Source: Akkermansia sp. (GTDB lineage: Bacteria; Verrucomicrobiota; Verrucomicrobiia; Verrucomicrobiales; Akkermansiaceae). From it: 64,000 bases of DNA. Shown here piece after piece: positions 16,636 through 24,258 of this stretch. The notes beneath the pieces are model-generated. The model was not told where the DNA came from, did not search any database, and was given only the letters and a program-made list of their open reading frames with translations. Every line of letters starts with the position of its first letter. The first letter of the stretch is position 1. Location: assembly GCA_017521405.1 (NCBI GenBank), contig JAFXCP010000027.1:1-64000 (forward strand), given 5' to 3'. The position numbers and the translations under genes were made by a program.

Positions 16636-18108
16636 TCAGAGTTTTTCGATAACACGCAGTTTGGCGCTGCGGGCGCGGGGGTTGGAGGCCAGCTCGGCCT
16701 CCCCGGCGGTAAGGGGTTTGCGGAAGATGCTGCGGGCGGCGTATTCCGGGTTGGGGCGCGGAGACGGCCATTCCGGGCGGTCTATTTCCGGGCGGGTTAC
16801 GCGGTCGAAGTAGCGTTTTACGGCGCGGTCCTCCAAACTGTGGAAGGTGATGATGGCGAAGCGGCCACCGCTTTTCAGCAGGCTGAGGCCGCTTTCCAGC
16901 AGAGCTTCCAGAGCGCCCAGCTCATCATTCACGGCAATGCGGAGTGCTTGGAAACTGCGGGTGGCAGGGTGCTGCTTACCCTTGCGGGGTAGCACGGAGG
17001 AGATGATGGCCGCCAGCTGCGTGGTGGTACGAATGGGAGCCTTGGCACGTTCTTGCACGATGCGGCGGGCAATGGCGCGGGAGGCACGTTCCTCCCCGTA
17101 TTGCCAGAGGATGTCCGCCAGTTCGGCCTCCGTGGCGGTGTTCACAATATCGGCGGCGCTGCGCGGGGCGGCAGGATTCATCCGCATATCCAGCGGGCCT
17201 TCTGCCAAAAAGGAGAATCCGCGTTCTGCACAATCCACTTGCGGGGAGGAAATGCCGATATCCGCCAGCAAGCCATCCACCTGCTCCACGCCATGTTCTG
17301 CCAGCAGGGTAGCTGCATTCCGGAAATTGCCTGCCACAATATGCAAACGCTCTCCATAGGCTGCCAGGCGTTTGCGGGCTGCTGCACGAGCGGCGGGGTC
17401 TTGGTCAATCCCCCACACTGTGGCACCTGCCCGGAGCATGAGCTCGCTGTGGCCGCCACCACCCAGTGTGGCATCCACCAGTACACGCCCTTCCGCAGGC
17501 AGCAGTGCATCCACCGCCTCGCGAGCCAGTACCGTTACATGGTGGAAAGGCCGGGTTTCCGCCTCCTCCTCCGCTTCGCGGGCGGCGGCTTGCTCCATGG
17601 CGGCCACGCGGCAGCCGGCCTGCCATTCCATAGCTTCCCGGGGGCTAAGGCATTCCACCAGCGGGGCGGGGTACCAGCAAACATCCGTTGCGGCGGCTTG
17701 CCAGTGAGCCACAAGAGCATCTACTCCCAGCTCCCCTTGCAGTTGTACCAGCAGCTCCAGAGCTGCCGGGTGGAAACGATATGCTAACACGCCGGAATCC
17801 GCCCGCAGTGCTGCCTCCAGCGCGCCTACGCGCGTAATAAGGCGCGCGCTACGGGCACACGTGACCAAGGGCGCCTCCACGGCGCGGGCTGTGAGTTCTC
17901 GCAGCTCGTTTTCCAGCTGCGCCAGCATACCCCGGGAGCCTTTGATGCCGGCATCGCGCATGCGTGCCAGCAGCTCTTTGCGGGCAGTGGCCCATTGTGC
18001 CAGTGCTTCCGGCGCCAGAGCATCCTGCTCCCACATAAGCACTCGGTAGCATGGCCCGGTGGGCGAGGAATCCGCTGCATGGCATAGGCTGTTCGGAGCG
18101 GGCATCAT
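16636..18108 (-). CDS. rsmH: 16S rRNA (cytosine1402-N4)-methyltransferase RsmH with ~187-residue N-terminal extension
   Basis: Residues 188-490 form a normal RsmH (MraW) domain: HHVTVLAREAVDALL, the SAM-binding DATLGGGGHS, DLLADIGISSPQVD-like LLADIGISSPQVD and GPLDMRMNP, then FHSLEDRAVKRYF. It methylates C1402 of 16S rRNA. Residues 1-187 are an unrecognised Ala/Leu/Glu-rich, mostly helical extension. The ATG at 18108 overlaps the mraZ stop by 4 bp (ATGA), which supports translation of the long form. An internal Met171 (17598) would yield a normal-length enzyme but leave over 500 bp of open frame unexplained. Confidence 0.92.
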   Translation of the reverse strand: MMPAPNSLCHAADSSPTGPCYRVLMWEQDALAPEALAQWATARKELLARMRDAGIKGSRGMLAQLENELRELTARAVEAPLVTCARSARLITRVGALEAALRADSGVLAYRFHPAALELLVQLQGELGVDALVAHWQAAATDVCWYPAPLVECLSPREAMEWQAGCRVAAMEQAAAREAEEEAETRPFHHVTVLAREAVDALLPAEGRVLVDATLGGGGHSELMLRAGATVWGIDQDPAARAAARKRLAAYGERLHIVAGNFRNAATLLAEHGVEQVDGLLADIGISSPQVDCAERGFSFLAEGPLDMRMNPAAPRSAADIVNTATEAELADILWQYGEERASRAIARRIVQERAKAPIRTTTQLAAIISSVLPRKGKQHPATRSFQALRIAVNDELGALEALLESGLSLLKSGGRFAIITFHSLEDRAVKRYFDRVTRPEIDRPEWPSPRPNPEYAARSIFRKPLTAGEAELASNPRARSAKLRVIEKL

Positions 18109-18575
18109 GAGAGCATGTGGAAGAGTTTGTCGAGTTCCAGTTTCGCCAGAGCTTCGGGGCTGTTGGTGGCCTCGAAATCGGCCGGGGCCCAGATTTCAAA
18201 ATAGTTACCCCGCCCCACAATGGTGGCACTTTCCGCCAGCTTTATACGCTCGCGCTGTGCTTTGGGGATAAGCAGTTTACCTTGGCTGCTTACCTCTGCA
18301 TCAAAACTGCGGCCGGTGATGATGCCCAGATAGCGGTCAATCTCGCCGGGCTCGGCTCCGCGAGCCTCTGCCTGCTGCCGAATGGTGGCAATTTTCTCCG
18401 CAAAAGCCTCTCGGGTGTAGCATTTAAGCACGGGGTAGCCATCGCTGCTCGCATCGATGAGCGTGAGTATGCTCCCCTGTGCTGCACGCCAATTCGCCGG
18501 GATTGCCACCCGGCTCTTGGGGTCCAGTTTATGGGTCACATTACCCGTAAACATCACTGTGGGTACATTGCTCAT
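18105..18575 (-). CDS. mraZ: Transcriptional regulator MraZ
   Basis: MraZ is the first gene of dcw operons and encodes a ring-forming AbrB-like regulator. Two copies of the fold are visible: MFTGNVTHKLDPKSRVAIP near the N-terminus and DAEVSSQGKLLIPKAQRE in the second half. The frame is open to a GTG at 18599; I prefer the ATG at 18575 (156 residues), and the ATG at 18554 that opens the conserved MFTG motif is equally possible. It overlaps rsmH by 4 bp. Direct repeats overlapping its promoter (18596-18632) are candidates for autoregulation. Confidence 0.93.
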   Translation of the reverse strand: MSNVPTVMFTGNVTHKLDPKSRVAIPANWRAAQGSILTLIDASSDGYPVLKCYTREAFAEKIATIRQQAEARGAEPGEIDRYLGIITGRSFDAEVSSQGKLLIPKAQRERIKLAESATIVGRGNYFEIWAPADFEATNSPEALAKLELDKLFHMLS

Positions 18576-18595
18576 TCCGATGGGTACACTATGCG

Positions 18596-18632
18596 TCACC
18601 CCCAGTACACCTCAATACACCTCGAAAGTCAA
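18596..18632 (-). promoter_or_regulatory. mraZ/dcw operon promoter with overlapping putative MraZ operator
   Basis: On the minus strand TTGACT (18632-18627) lies 17 bp upstream of TGTACT (18609-18604). Overlapping this region is a direct repeat of GAGGTGTA at 18623-18616 and 18613-18606, exactly 10 bp apart, followed at the same period by a weaker GGGGGTGA (18603-18596). MraZ of Escherichia coli binds G-rich direct repeats with a 10-bp period upstream of mraZ, so this is a plausible autorepression site. Confidence 0.5.
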
Positions 18633-18678
18633 TCAAAATATGAATTTTTTTGCAACTAACAGTGGCATGCAAGCGGAA

Positions 18679-19185
18679 TCAATCCTCGCGCTTGCGTTGC
18701 AGCGCACCATCCCCCACGGAAAGCACCTCCACTTTCACTTGGTGAACGCCGGAAAAACCCAATTTACGAGCCACGGCGGGGCTCACATCAATAATGCGGC
18801 GGCGGTGGAAAGGGCCGCGGTCATTCACTCGCACCTCGCAGCTTCGGCCATTGGAAACGCTGGTGATACGCACCACGGAGGGGAGGGGGAGAGTGGTGTG
18901 GGCGGCATACATAGCGCCATAGGGCAAGCGCTCTCCGAGGGCACCGCGAGTATTAGCACCTTCATACACGCTGGCCTCGCCGGTGGCGGTGTATCGGAGT
19001 GCCTCCATCACGCCCATGGGGCGGTAGCGTTTACCATTGATGGAGTAGTTAGAATTTTTCACTTTGGGCAGGGGGCGGGTATCCTCCTGCTTGTGAAAAA
19101 TGTTTCCGCGCCAGCTGCAGCTCACCCCCGGCAGGAAGAGACCGGCCAGCATAAGGAGCAGCAGTGTGTGGGAAGCTCGGCGCAT
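18679..19185 (-). CDS. rlpA: RlpA-like septal-ring lipoprotein
   Basis: The 168-residue protein has a lipoprotein signal peptide with lipobox PGVSC (Cys23) and a double-psi beta-barrel domain with the RlpA signature: ATGEASVYEGANTRGALGER and VRVNDRGPFHRRRIIDVS, containing the Asp of the presumed lytic transglycosylase site. RlpA proteins act on septal peptidoglycan lacking stem peptides. There is no C-terminal SPOR domain, unlike the long enterobacterial form. It lies just upstream of mraZ on the same strand and has its own promoter (19198-19226). Confidence 0.9.
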   Translation of the reverse strand: MRRASHTLLLLMLAGLFLPGVSCSWRGNIFHKQEDTRPLPKVKNSNYSINGKRYRPMGVMEALRYTATGEASVYEGANTRGALGERLPYGAMYAAHTTLPLPSVVRITSVSNGRSCEVRVNDRGPFHRRRIIDVSPAVARKLGFSGVHQVKVEVLSVGDGALQRKRED

Positions 19186-19197
19186 AAGGGGAGGCGC

Positions 19198-19226
19198 ATT
19201 CTAACATAACAGCCTCCCCACTGCAA
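19198..19226 (-). promoter_or_regulatory. rlpA promoter, near-leaderless
   Basis: TTGCAG (19226-19221) and TAGAAT (19203-19198) are 17 bp apart on the minus strand. The -10 box ends 12 nt before the rlpA ATG (19185), so the 5' leader would be only about 5 nt. Confidence 0.5.
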
Positions 19227-19297
19227 CACTTTTTTCTCAAAAAGCGCGTTCTATAAACTGCTTGTGTGGGGCAGCGGGCGGAAGGGCGGTGGGGAGA

Positions 19298-20041
19298 TTA
19301 CGCATCGAGAGCGTAGCGCGTGGCGGCCACGGCAAGGAAAGCAGCCGTTTCCACCCGCAGGATAATGGGACCGAGGGAGAGGGGAAGGTAGCCTGCCTGC
19401 TCCGCAGCAGCGTATTCTGCCGGGGAGAAATCGCCCTCCGGGCCGATGAGTAGGAGAGCCTCCTTGTGTCCGGCGGCGCGAGCCTCTTCCAGCGCGGCGC
19501 GCATGGGGCGTGCATGCGGCACAATAGCGCATTGCAGGCGCAGGGCGGGCAGCTCTTGCCGCTGCAAAAGCCGGGTGTATGTTTGCGGGCACTCCACTAT
19601 GGGCAGGGTATTCACACCGCACTGCTTGCAGGCTTCCAAAGCCGTGCGGTTCCACTTGGCGGTTTTTGCCTCGGCATCCTTGCCGCTCAGGCGTACGATG
19701 GTACGTTCTGTGAGCAGGGGAATAATGCGGGAAACGCCCATTTCCACGGCTTTTTGGACGATAAGCTCCATGTTTGCCCCCTTAGGAATGGCAATGGCCA
19801 GAGTAATGCGAGCTACCGGGGGCAGCGGGGGCAAGGGCTCCAGCCGGTGCAGGGTGAGGGAGCTGCTGCCTTCCACAGCGCAAATACTACCTCGCACGGC
19901 ATGGCCGGCACCATCGAACACCTCGCACACATCCCCCACGCGCAGGCGCATTACCCGCAGGGCATGCCGCGCTTCCTCTCCCTCCACCACCAGTTGGCTG
20001 GCGGTGGAAAAATCAATGCCGGGCAGGTAGCAGCGGTGCAT
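19298..20041 (-). CDS. rsmE: 16S rRNA (uracil1498-N3)-methyltransferase RsmE
   Basis: This 247-residue SPOUT-class methyltransferase should modify U1498 of 16S rRNA. The C-terminal knot signature LLIGPEGDFSPAEY followed by LSLGPIILRVETAAFLAVAA is clear, and KGANMELIVQKAVEMGV and NRTALEACKQCGV also fit the family. It follows dnaJ by 18 bp in the grpE-dnaJ-rsmE unit, a linkage of dnaJ and rsmE common in bacteria. Confidence 0.95.
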   Translation of the reverse strand: MHRCYLPGIDFSTASQLVVEGEEARHALRVMRLRVGDVCEVFDGAGHAVRGSICAVEGSSSLTLHRLEPLPPLPPVARITLAIAIPKGANMELIVQKAVEMGVSRIIPLLTERTIVRLSGKDAEAKTAKWNRTALEACKQCGVNTLPIVECPQTYTRLLQRQELPALRLQCAIVPHARPMRAALEEARAAGHKEALLLIGPEGDFSPAEYAAAEQAGYLPLSLGPIILRVETAAFLAVAATRYALDA

Positions 20042-20059
20042 GGCAGTGCGGGGATTTTT

Positions 20060-21202
20060 TTACTTGAGGTAGCGCGCGGCGCGCTTGCGGAAATCGCTCA
20101 CTTCGGGTTGGTTAGCCTCCTTGAGGGAATCGCGGAAGGCTGCCAGTGCTTTGCTTTGGGCGGAGGAGAGTTTGGTGGGCGTTTCCACCTGCACTTCCAC
20201 CATCAGGTCTCCCCGGCTGCTGCCTTTGAGGGAGGGCATGCCCTTGCCGCGTACGCGGAAGATGGTATTGCTCTGTGTGCCGGCCGGGAGTTTCAGCTTG
20301 GTGGGACCATCCAGCGTGGGTACGGTAATTTCCCCGCCCTCCACGGCTTGGGCAAAGGGCACCGGTATGGTGCAGTGCAAATCCCCGCCATCGCGGGTGA
20401 AGATATCGTGCGGTTTGACTTCCAGGAAGACATAGAGGTCGCCTGTTTCTCCGCCGTGTACCCCGGCATCGCCATTGCCGGTGGAACGTAGTTTGGTGCC
20501 GGTATTTACCCCGGCGGGCACGCGCAGGTGGATTTGGACATCCTTGTGTACACGGCCCTCCCCGTGGCATTTGCTGCATGGGTTGGCAATGGTTTGCCCG
20601 GCGCCTCGGCAGTTCGGGCAAGTGCTTTGCTGCACAAAGAAGCCGCTCTGGCGGGTTACCACGCCGGTGCCTCGGCAGGTGGGGCATTCTTTGAATCCCT
20701 CCCGGCCATCCTTGGAGCCCGTGGCGTGGCAGCTTTCGCAGGGAACAAGGCGCTCAATCTCCAGTGTTTTGGTGCATCCGTTGGCGGCTTCCTCCAGCGT
20801 GATTTCCAAATCGTAACGCAGGTCGGAGCCGGGGCGGCGGGGATCCGCCTTGCGGCGGGCTCCACCACCCATGCCGCCAAAACCGCCGAAGCCTCCGCCG
20901 AACATCTGGGCAAAGATGTCCATGGGGTCCGTAAAGCCTCCGAAGCCGCCGGCACCGCCGGCACCGCCCATGCCTCCGTTTTTGAAGGCCTCGTGTCCCA
21001 TGCGGTCGTAGGCGGCGCGTTTATCGGCATCGCTCAGCACCTCGTACGCTTCCCCCAGTTCTTTGAACTTCTCTTCCGCTTCCTTATTATCGGGGTTGCG
21101 GTCGGGGTGGTACTTCATGGCCAGCTTGCGGTAGGCCTTTTTAATGGTGGTATCGTCCGCATTGCGGTCCACACCGAGTACCTCGTAGTAATCCTTGGAC
21201 AT
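20060..21202 (-). CDS. dnaJ: Chaperone protein DnaJ
   Basis: DnaJ is the Hsp40 cochaperone that delivers substrates to DnaK and stimulates its ATPase. The 380-residue protein has the J domain with HPD ([10 protein letters not shown]), a Gly/Phe-rich linker (about residues 75-110), four zinc-binding CxxCxGxG repeats ([32 protein letters not shown]) and the C-terminal substrate domain. I chose the ATG at 21202 ([10 protein letters not shown]); the start three codons upstream (21211) is unlikely. It lies 22 bp after grpE. DnaK is not in the window. Confidence 0.97.
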   Translation of the reverse strand: MSKDYYEVLGVDRNADDTTIKKAYRKLAMKYHPDRNPDNKEAEEKFKELGEAYEVLSDADKRAAYDRMGHEAFKNGGMGGAGGAGGFGGFTDPMDIFAQMFGGGFGGFGGMGGGARRKADPRRPGSDLRYDLEITLEEAANGCTKTLEIERLVPCESCHATGSKDGREGFKECPTCRGTGVVTRQSGFFVQQSTCPNCRGAGQTIANPCSKCHGEGRVHKDVQIHLRVPAGVNTGTKLRSTGNGDAGVHGGETGDLYVFLEVKPHDIFTRDGGDLHCTIPVPFAQAVEGGEITVPTLDGPTKLKLPAGTQSNTIFRVRGKGMPSLKGSSRGDLMVEVQVETPTKLSSAQSKALAAFRDSLKEANQPEVSDFRKRAARYLK

Positions 21203-21224
21203 AGGGAACAAATGGTGTTAGGGC

Positions 21225-21770
21225 TTACTGGGCGGGATTCTCCTTTTCCGGAGCGGCAGCCGTTACCACATTCACCGGGCGCAGCAAGCGACCGCGCAGC
21301 ATATATCCCTTGCGGAGAATGCGGATAATGGTACCTTCCGGCTGGTCGGAGGCTTCACTCATAATGGCCTCGTGCAGATTGTGGTCGAACGTTTGCCCCA
21401 CGGTGGCCTCAATGGGCTCCACGCCTTGGGAGCTGAGGAAATCCACCAGCTGTTTCTGCACCATGCTCATGCCGATGTAAATCATGGAGGAGGTATCCTG
21501 CTCGGCCATCTGCATGCCCATTTCAAAATTATCAATCACCGGCAGCAGCTCCTCCAGCAGCCCACGGTTAGCGTATTTAATGAAATCCTCGCGCTCCTTC
21601 ACACAGCGCTTACGGTAATTATCGTACTCGGCGGCAGTGCGTAGCGCAGTCTCGCGCCACTTTGTCAGCTCATCTTCCGGCTGCCGGGGCGTATCCTCCA
21701 CGACCTCTTGGGGGGAGGTCTCGGCGGCAGCGGCTTCAGCTTCGGCATTCTTAGTCTCTTCTTCGTTCAT
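21225..21770 (-). CDS. grpE: Nucleotide exchange factor GrpE
   Basis: GrpE releases ADP from DnaK. The 181-residue protein has an acidic, Ala/Glu-rich N-terminus, the long central helix (ALRTAAEYDNYRKRC), and the C-terminal beta domain with VEPIEATVGQTFDHNLHEAI. The promoter at 21777-21805 ends 6 nt before the ATG, so the mRNA would be leaderless. I see no CIRCE element, so HrcA control is not supported. Confidence 0.96.
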   Translation of the reverse strand: MNEEETKNAEAEAAAAETSPQEVVEDTPRQPEDELTKWRETALRTAAEYDNYRKRCVKEREDFIKYANRGLLEELLPVIDNFEMGMQMAEQDTSSMIYIGMSMVQKQLVDFLSSQGVEPIEATVGQTFDHNLHEAIMSEASDQPEGTIIRILRKGYMLRGRLLRPVNVVTAAAPEKENPAQ

Positions 21771-21776
21771 GCCGCC

Positions 21777-21805
21777 ATCTTAGCTCTCTCGCGCGTGCGA
21801 GTCAA
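21777..21805 (-). promoter_or_regulatory. grpE-dnaJ-rsmE promoter, leaderless geometry
   Basis: TTGACT (21805-21800) and TAAGAT (21782-21777) are 17 bp apart. The -10 box is separated from the grpE ATG (21770) by only 6 nt, so the expected transcription start falls on the start codon. Confidence 0.55.
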
Positions 21806-21883
21806 CGCCCCACTGTGACATTATCCCCCAATGCCCACGCCCGGGCATTGCTCCTGAACATGCAGCGGTATACCACAGTAGTC

Positions 21884-21912
21884 TTGCCAAACAGAGACTT
21901 CCGTGCTAGAAT
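21884..21912 (+). promoter_or_regulatory. dnaB promoter
   Basis: TTGCCA (21884-21889) and TAGAAT (21907-21912) are 17 bp apart. The -10 box ends 16 nt before the chosen ATG at 21929, so the leader would be about 9 nt. It also supports choosing 21929 over the in-frame codons upstream, which would precede the transcription start. Confidence 0.6.
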
Positions 21913-21928
21913 ACGCATCCCCGCGCAT

Positions 21929-23365
21929 ATGAGCAATGATACCCGAGAGAAACCGGACCTGAAAGCTGGCAGCCCGCTCCCCACAGCAGAACATGGGGTG
22001 ATGCCGCAGGCTCCCCAGATTGAGAAGAGCTTGCTCTCGATGATGACGATTGACCCGGCCACTGTTATCTCCCAGTGCATTGCGGAAGGCATGACCGGAG
22101 AATACTTTTACATCCCCGCGCACCGCATCTTGTGGGAAATCTTCCGCTCCCGGTACGATAAAGGCGTGCCGATAGATTCCACCTCCGTTATCCAAGAGCT
22201 TACGGACCATAACCAACTGGAAGCCGTGGGCGGTGCCCCGGGGCTAATGGACGTGTTCTCCTACACCACGAACACCGGCCTTTTCCGCCTGCATTTCGAT
22301 ACCCTGCGTGAGAAGTTCATCCGCCGCAGCATCATCCTCACCGCGCACCGTGCTGCCGGTGCGGCATATACCAGCGAGGCCGAGGTGGATACCCTCTTGG
22401 ACGAAACAGAGCAGGAGGTTCTCCAAATCCGCCAGAGCATGGATAAGGGAGAGGATTGGAGCCTGAATCGCGATATTAAACAGGCCATGGATAACCTGGA
22501 GCGCATGATGAACAGCAAAGGCGATATCCTGGGTCTCTCCACCGGCTACCCCAAGCTGGATAAGATGATTAACGGCCTGAAAGCCGGGGAGCTCTTCGTT
22601 ATCGCTGCCCGCCCCTCCATGGGTAAAACCTCCTTCCTGCTCAACATCGTGGAGCATTTGGCCCTGAACGAGAAAAAACCCGTCCTTTGCTTCTCCTGCG
22701 AAATGCCCAGCGTGCAGCTGGTGGAGCGTCTTCTTTATGCCCGCAGCGGCGTGAGCAAGCAGCAACTTGTTGCTAAGCAAGGTACCCTCTCCATGGAGGA
22801 GATGAAACGCCTGAAACACGCCATCAACGAACTGCGAAACAGCAAACTCGTCATCGATGATACCTCCGGCATCTCCATCTCCGCCTTGCGTGCCAAAGCA
22901 CGCCGCGTGCAGCGCGAACACCCGGATCTCTGCTGCATAGGTATCGATTACCTGCAGCTTATGCGCTCCCACACCAAGCAGGCCCAGAATAGCCGCGAAC
23001 GCGAAATCGCAGAAATTTCCGGCGGCTTAAAAGCCCTTTCCAAAGAGCTTAAAGTACCCATCCTCGTGCTTGCCCAGCTGAACCGCGGCCCGGAAAACCG
23101 CCCCGGTAAAAATAAAGGCGTACCCATGATGAGCGACCTCCGCGAATCCGGCGCCATTGAGCAGGATGCCGATATGATCGGCCTGCTATACCGCATGGCT
23201 TATTACGCCGAGGACGATGAGGAACGCGAGGAGAAAGGCTCCGATGCGAACTTGGCGCTTGCCAAGAATCGAAATGGTCCCACGGGGGATGTGCCCCTCA
23301 CCTTCATTGCAGAACTCATGCGCTTCACCACCCGCATTCCCAGAGAGGACGATGGCGAGGAATAA
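21929..23365 (+). CDS. dnaB: Replicative DNA helicase DnaB
   Basis: The hexameric 5'-3' helicase of the replication fork. The 478-residue translation has the N-terminal helical domain (QIEKSLLSMMTIDP), the Walker A motif ARPSMGKTS, the Walker B-like CIGIDYLQLM, and the C-terminal arginine-finger region SDLRESGAIEQDADMIGLLYR. The start at 21929 (MSNDTREKPD) lies 16 nt after a good -10 box; the frame is open upstream to 21815 but without support. It overlaps the amidase gene by 14 bp, which suggests one operon. Confidence 0.97.
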   Translation: MSNDTREKPDLKAGSPLPTAEHGVMPQAPQIEKSLLSMMTIDPATVISQCIAEGMTGEYFYIPAHRILWEIFRSRYDKGVPIDSTSVIQELTDHNQLEAVGGAPGLMDVFSYTTNTGLFRLHFDTLREKFIRRSIILTAHRAAGAAYTSEAEVDTLLDETEQEVLQIRQSMDKGEDWSLNRDIKQAMDNLERMMNSKGDILGLSTGYPKLDKMINGLKAGELFVIAARPSMGKTSFLLNIVEHLALNEKKPVLCFSCEMPSVQLVERLLYARSGVSKQQLVAKQGTLSMEEMKRLKHAINELRNSKLVIDDTSGISISALRAKARRVQREHPDLCCIGIDYLQLMRSHTKQAQNSREREIAEISGGLKALSKELKVPILVLAQLNRGPENRPGKNKGVPMMSDLRESGAIEQDADMIGLLYRMAYYAEDDEEREEKGSDANLALAKNRNGPTGDVPLTFIAELMRFTTRIPREDDGEE

Positions 23366-24242
23366 AACATCCTGTCTACTGCTCCTGAGTGTGGCATGCC
23401 TCGGAATGCTACTGGCATCCTGCAGCCAGCAGCGCTTCATGTTCGGCCGCAAGGGTAGCCCCGCCGTGGTGCTGGATATCGGCCATTGCGAGCAGGCCAA
23501 AGGCGCATACACCCCCGGGCGCACCAAAGGCCGCGTGCTGAATGAGTACGATTTTTGGCACGAAAATGCCGTACATACCCGCCGTGTGGTGGAAGAGGCC
23601 GGCTACCCCTGCGTTATCTGCAACCGTGGGGATGAACCGGAGGATGAGCAGCTGCGCGCGCTGGGAGAACAGGCCGGGGTGGAATACCTAGGCCGCCCGG
23701 ACGATGCCGCTTCCCCCCGCTACCGCTCCTACTACTCCCGCGACCGCGTGGCAGCCGGCATCATCAGCGCGGATTATGCCGTATACCGCCAAGCCCCCGC
23801 TGCCGTATTCCTGCACCACAACAGCACCGGCCGCCGCTGGAATAAGCGCCGCAGCATGCCCTCCCTCCTCATCACCAACCGGTACAACGGCACACCCTTG
23901 GCAGAATCCATTGCTTGCGAGCTGGAGCGCCGTGTGCTGAACCACGGTCTGCCTAACGGTGGCCGGCGCTGCACCATCCAAGTGCGCTGCAAGGATGCCT
24001 CCCGCGCCGCAGGCTGGATGAACGTGTGCGACGATGCCGGCATACCCGCCGCTGTAATCGAAACCGCCTTTCTGAACAACCGCCGCCACGCCGCATGGCT
24101 GGCGGATAAGGAAAACGCCCGCCGCTATGCGGAAAGCATCGGCCATGGCATTGTGGCCTACCTCCGCTGGCAGGAAAAGCCCGCCCCTCACATCCGCACG
24201 AACCACGATGTTCCCGATGAGGGTACTTACCAACCTGAATAA
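23352..24242 (+). CDS. N-acetylmuramoyl-L-alanine amidase (Amidase_3 type), lipoprotein
   Basis: The 296-residue protein begins with a lipoprotein signal peptide (lipobox LASC, Cys24) and contains an Amidase_3-like domain: LDIGHCEQAKGA provides the first zinc His and an acidic residue, FLHHNST a further His, and AVIETAFLNN the catalytic Glu motif. It should cleave the bond between MurNAc and the stem peptide, tethered to a membrane. The ATG at 23352 overlaps the end of dnaB by 14 bp. The mature domain is more divergent than AmiA/AmiC, so the activity is inferred from motifs. Confidence 0.8.
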   Translation: MARNKTSCLLLLSVACLGMLLASCSQQRFMFGRKGSPAVVLDIGHCEQAKGAYTPGRTKGRVLNEYDFWHENAVHTRRVVEEAGYPCVICNRGDEPEDEQLRALGEQAGVEYLGRPDDAASPRYRSYYSRDRVAAGIISADYAVYRQAPAAVFLHHNSTGRRWNKRRSMPSLLITNRYNGTPLAESIACELERRVLNHGLPNGGRRCTIQVRCKDASRAAGWMNVCDDAGIPAAVIETAFLNNRRHAAWLADKENARRYAESIGHGIVAYLRWQEKPAPHIRTNHDVPDEGTYQPE

Positions 24243-24258
24243 CAACATTACCTGAGCA

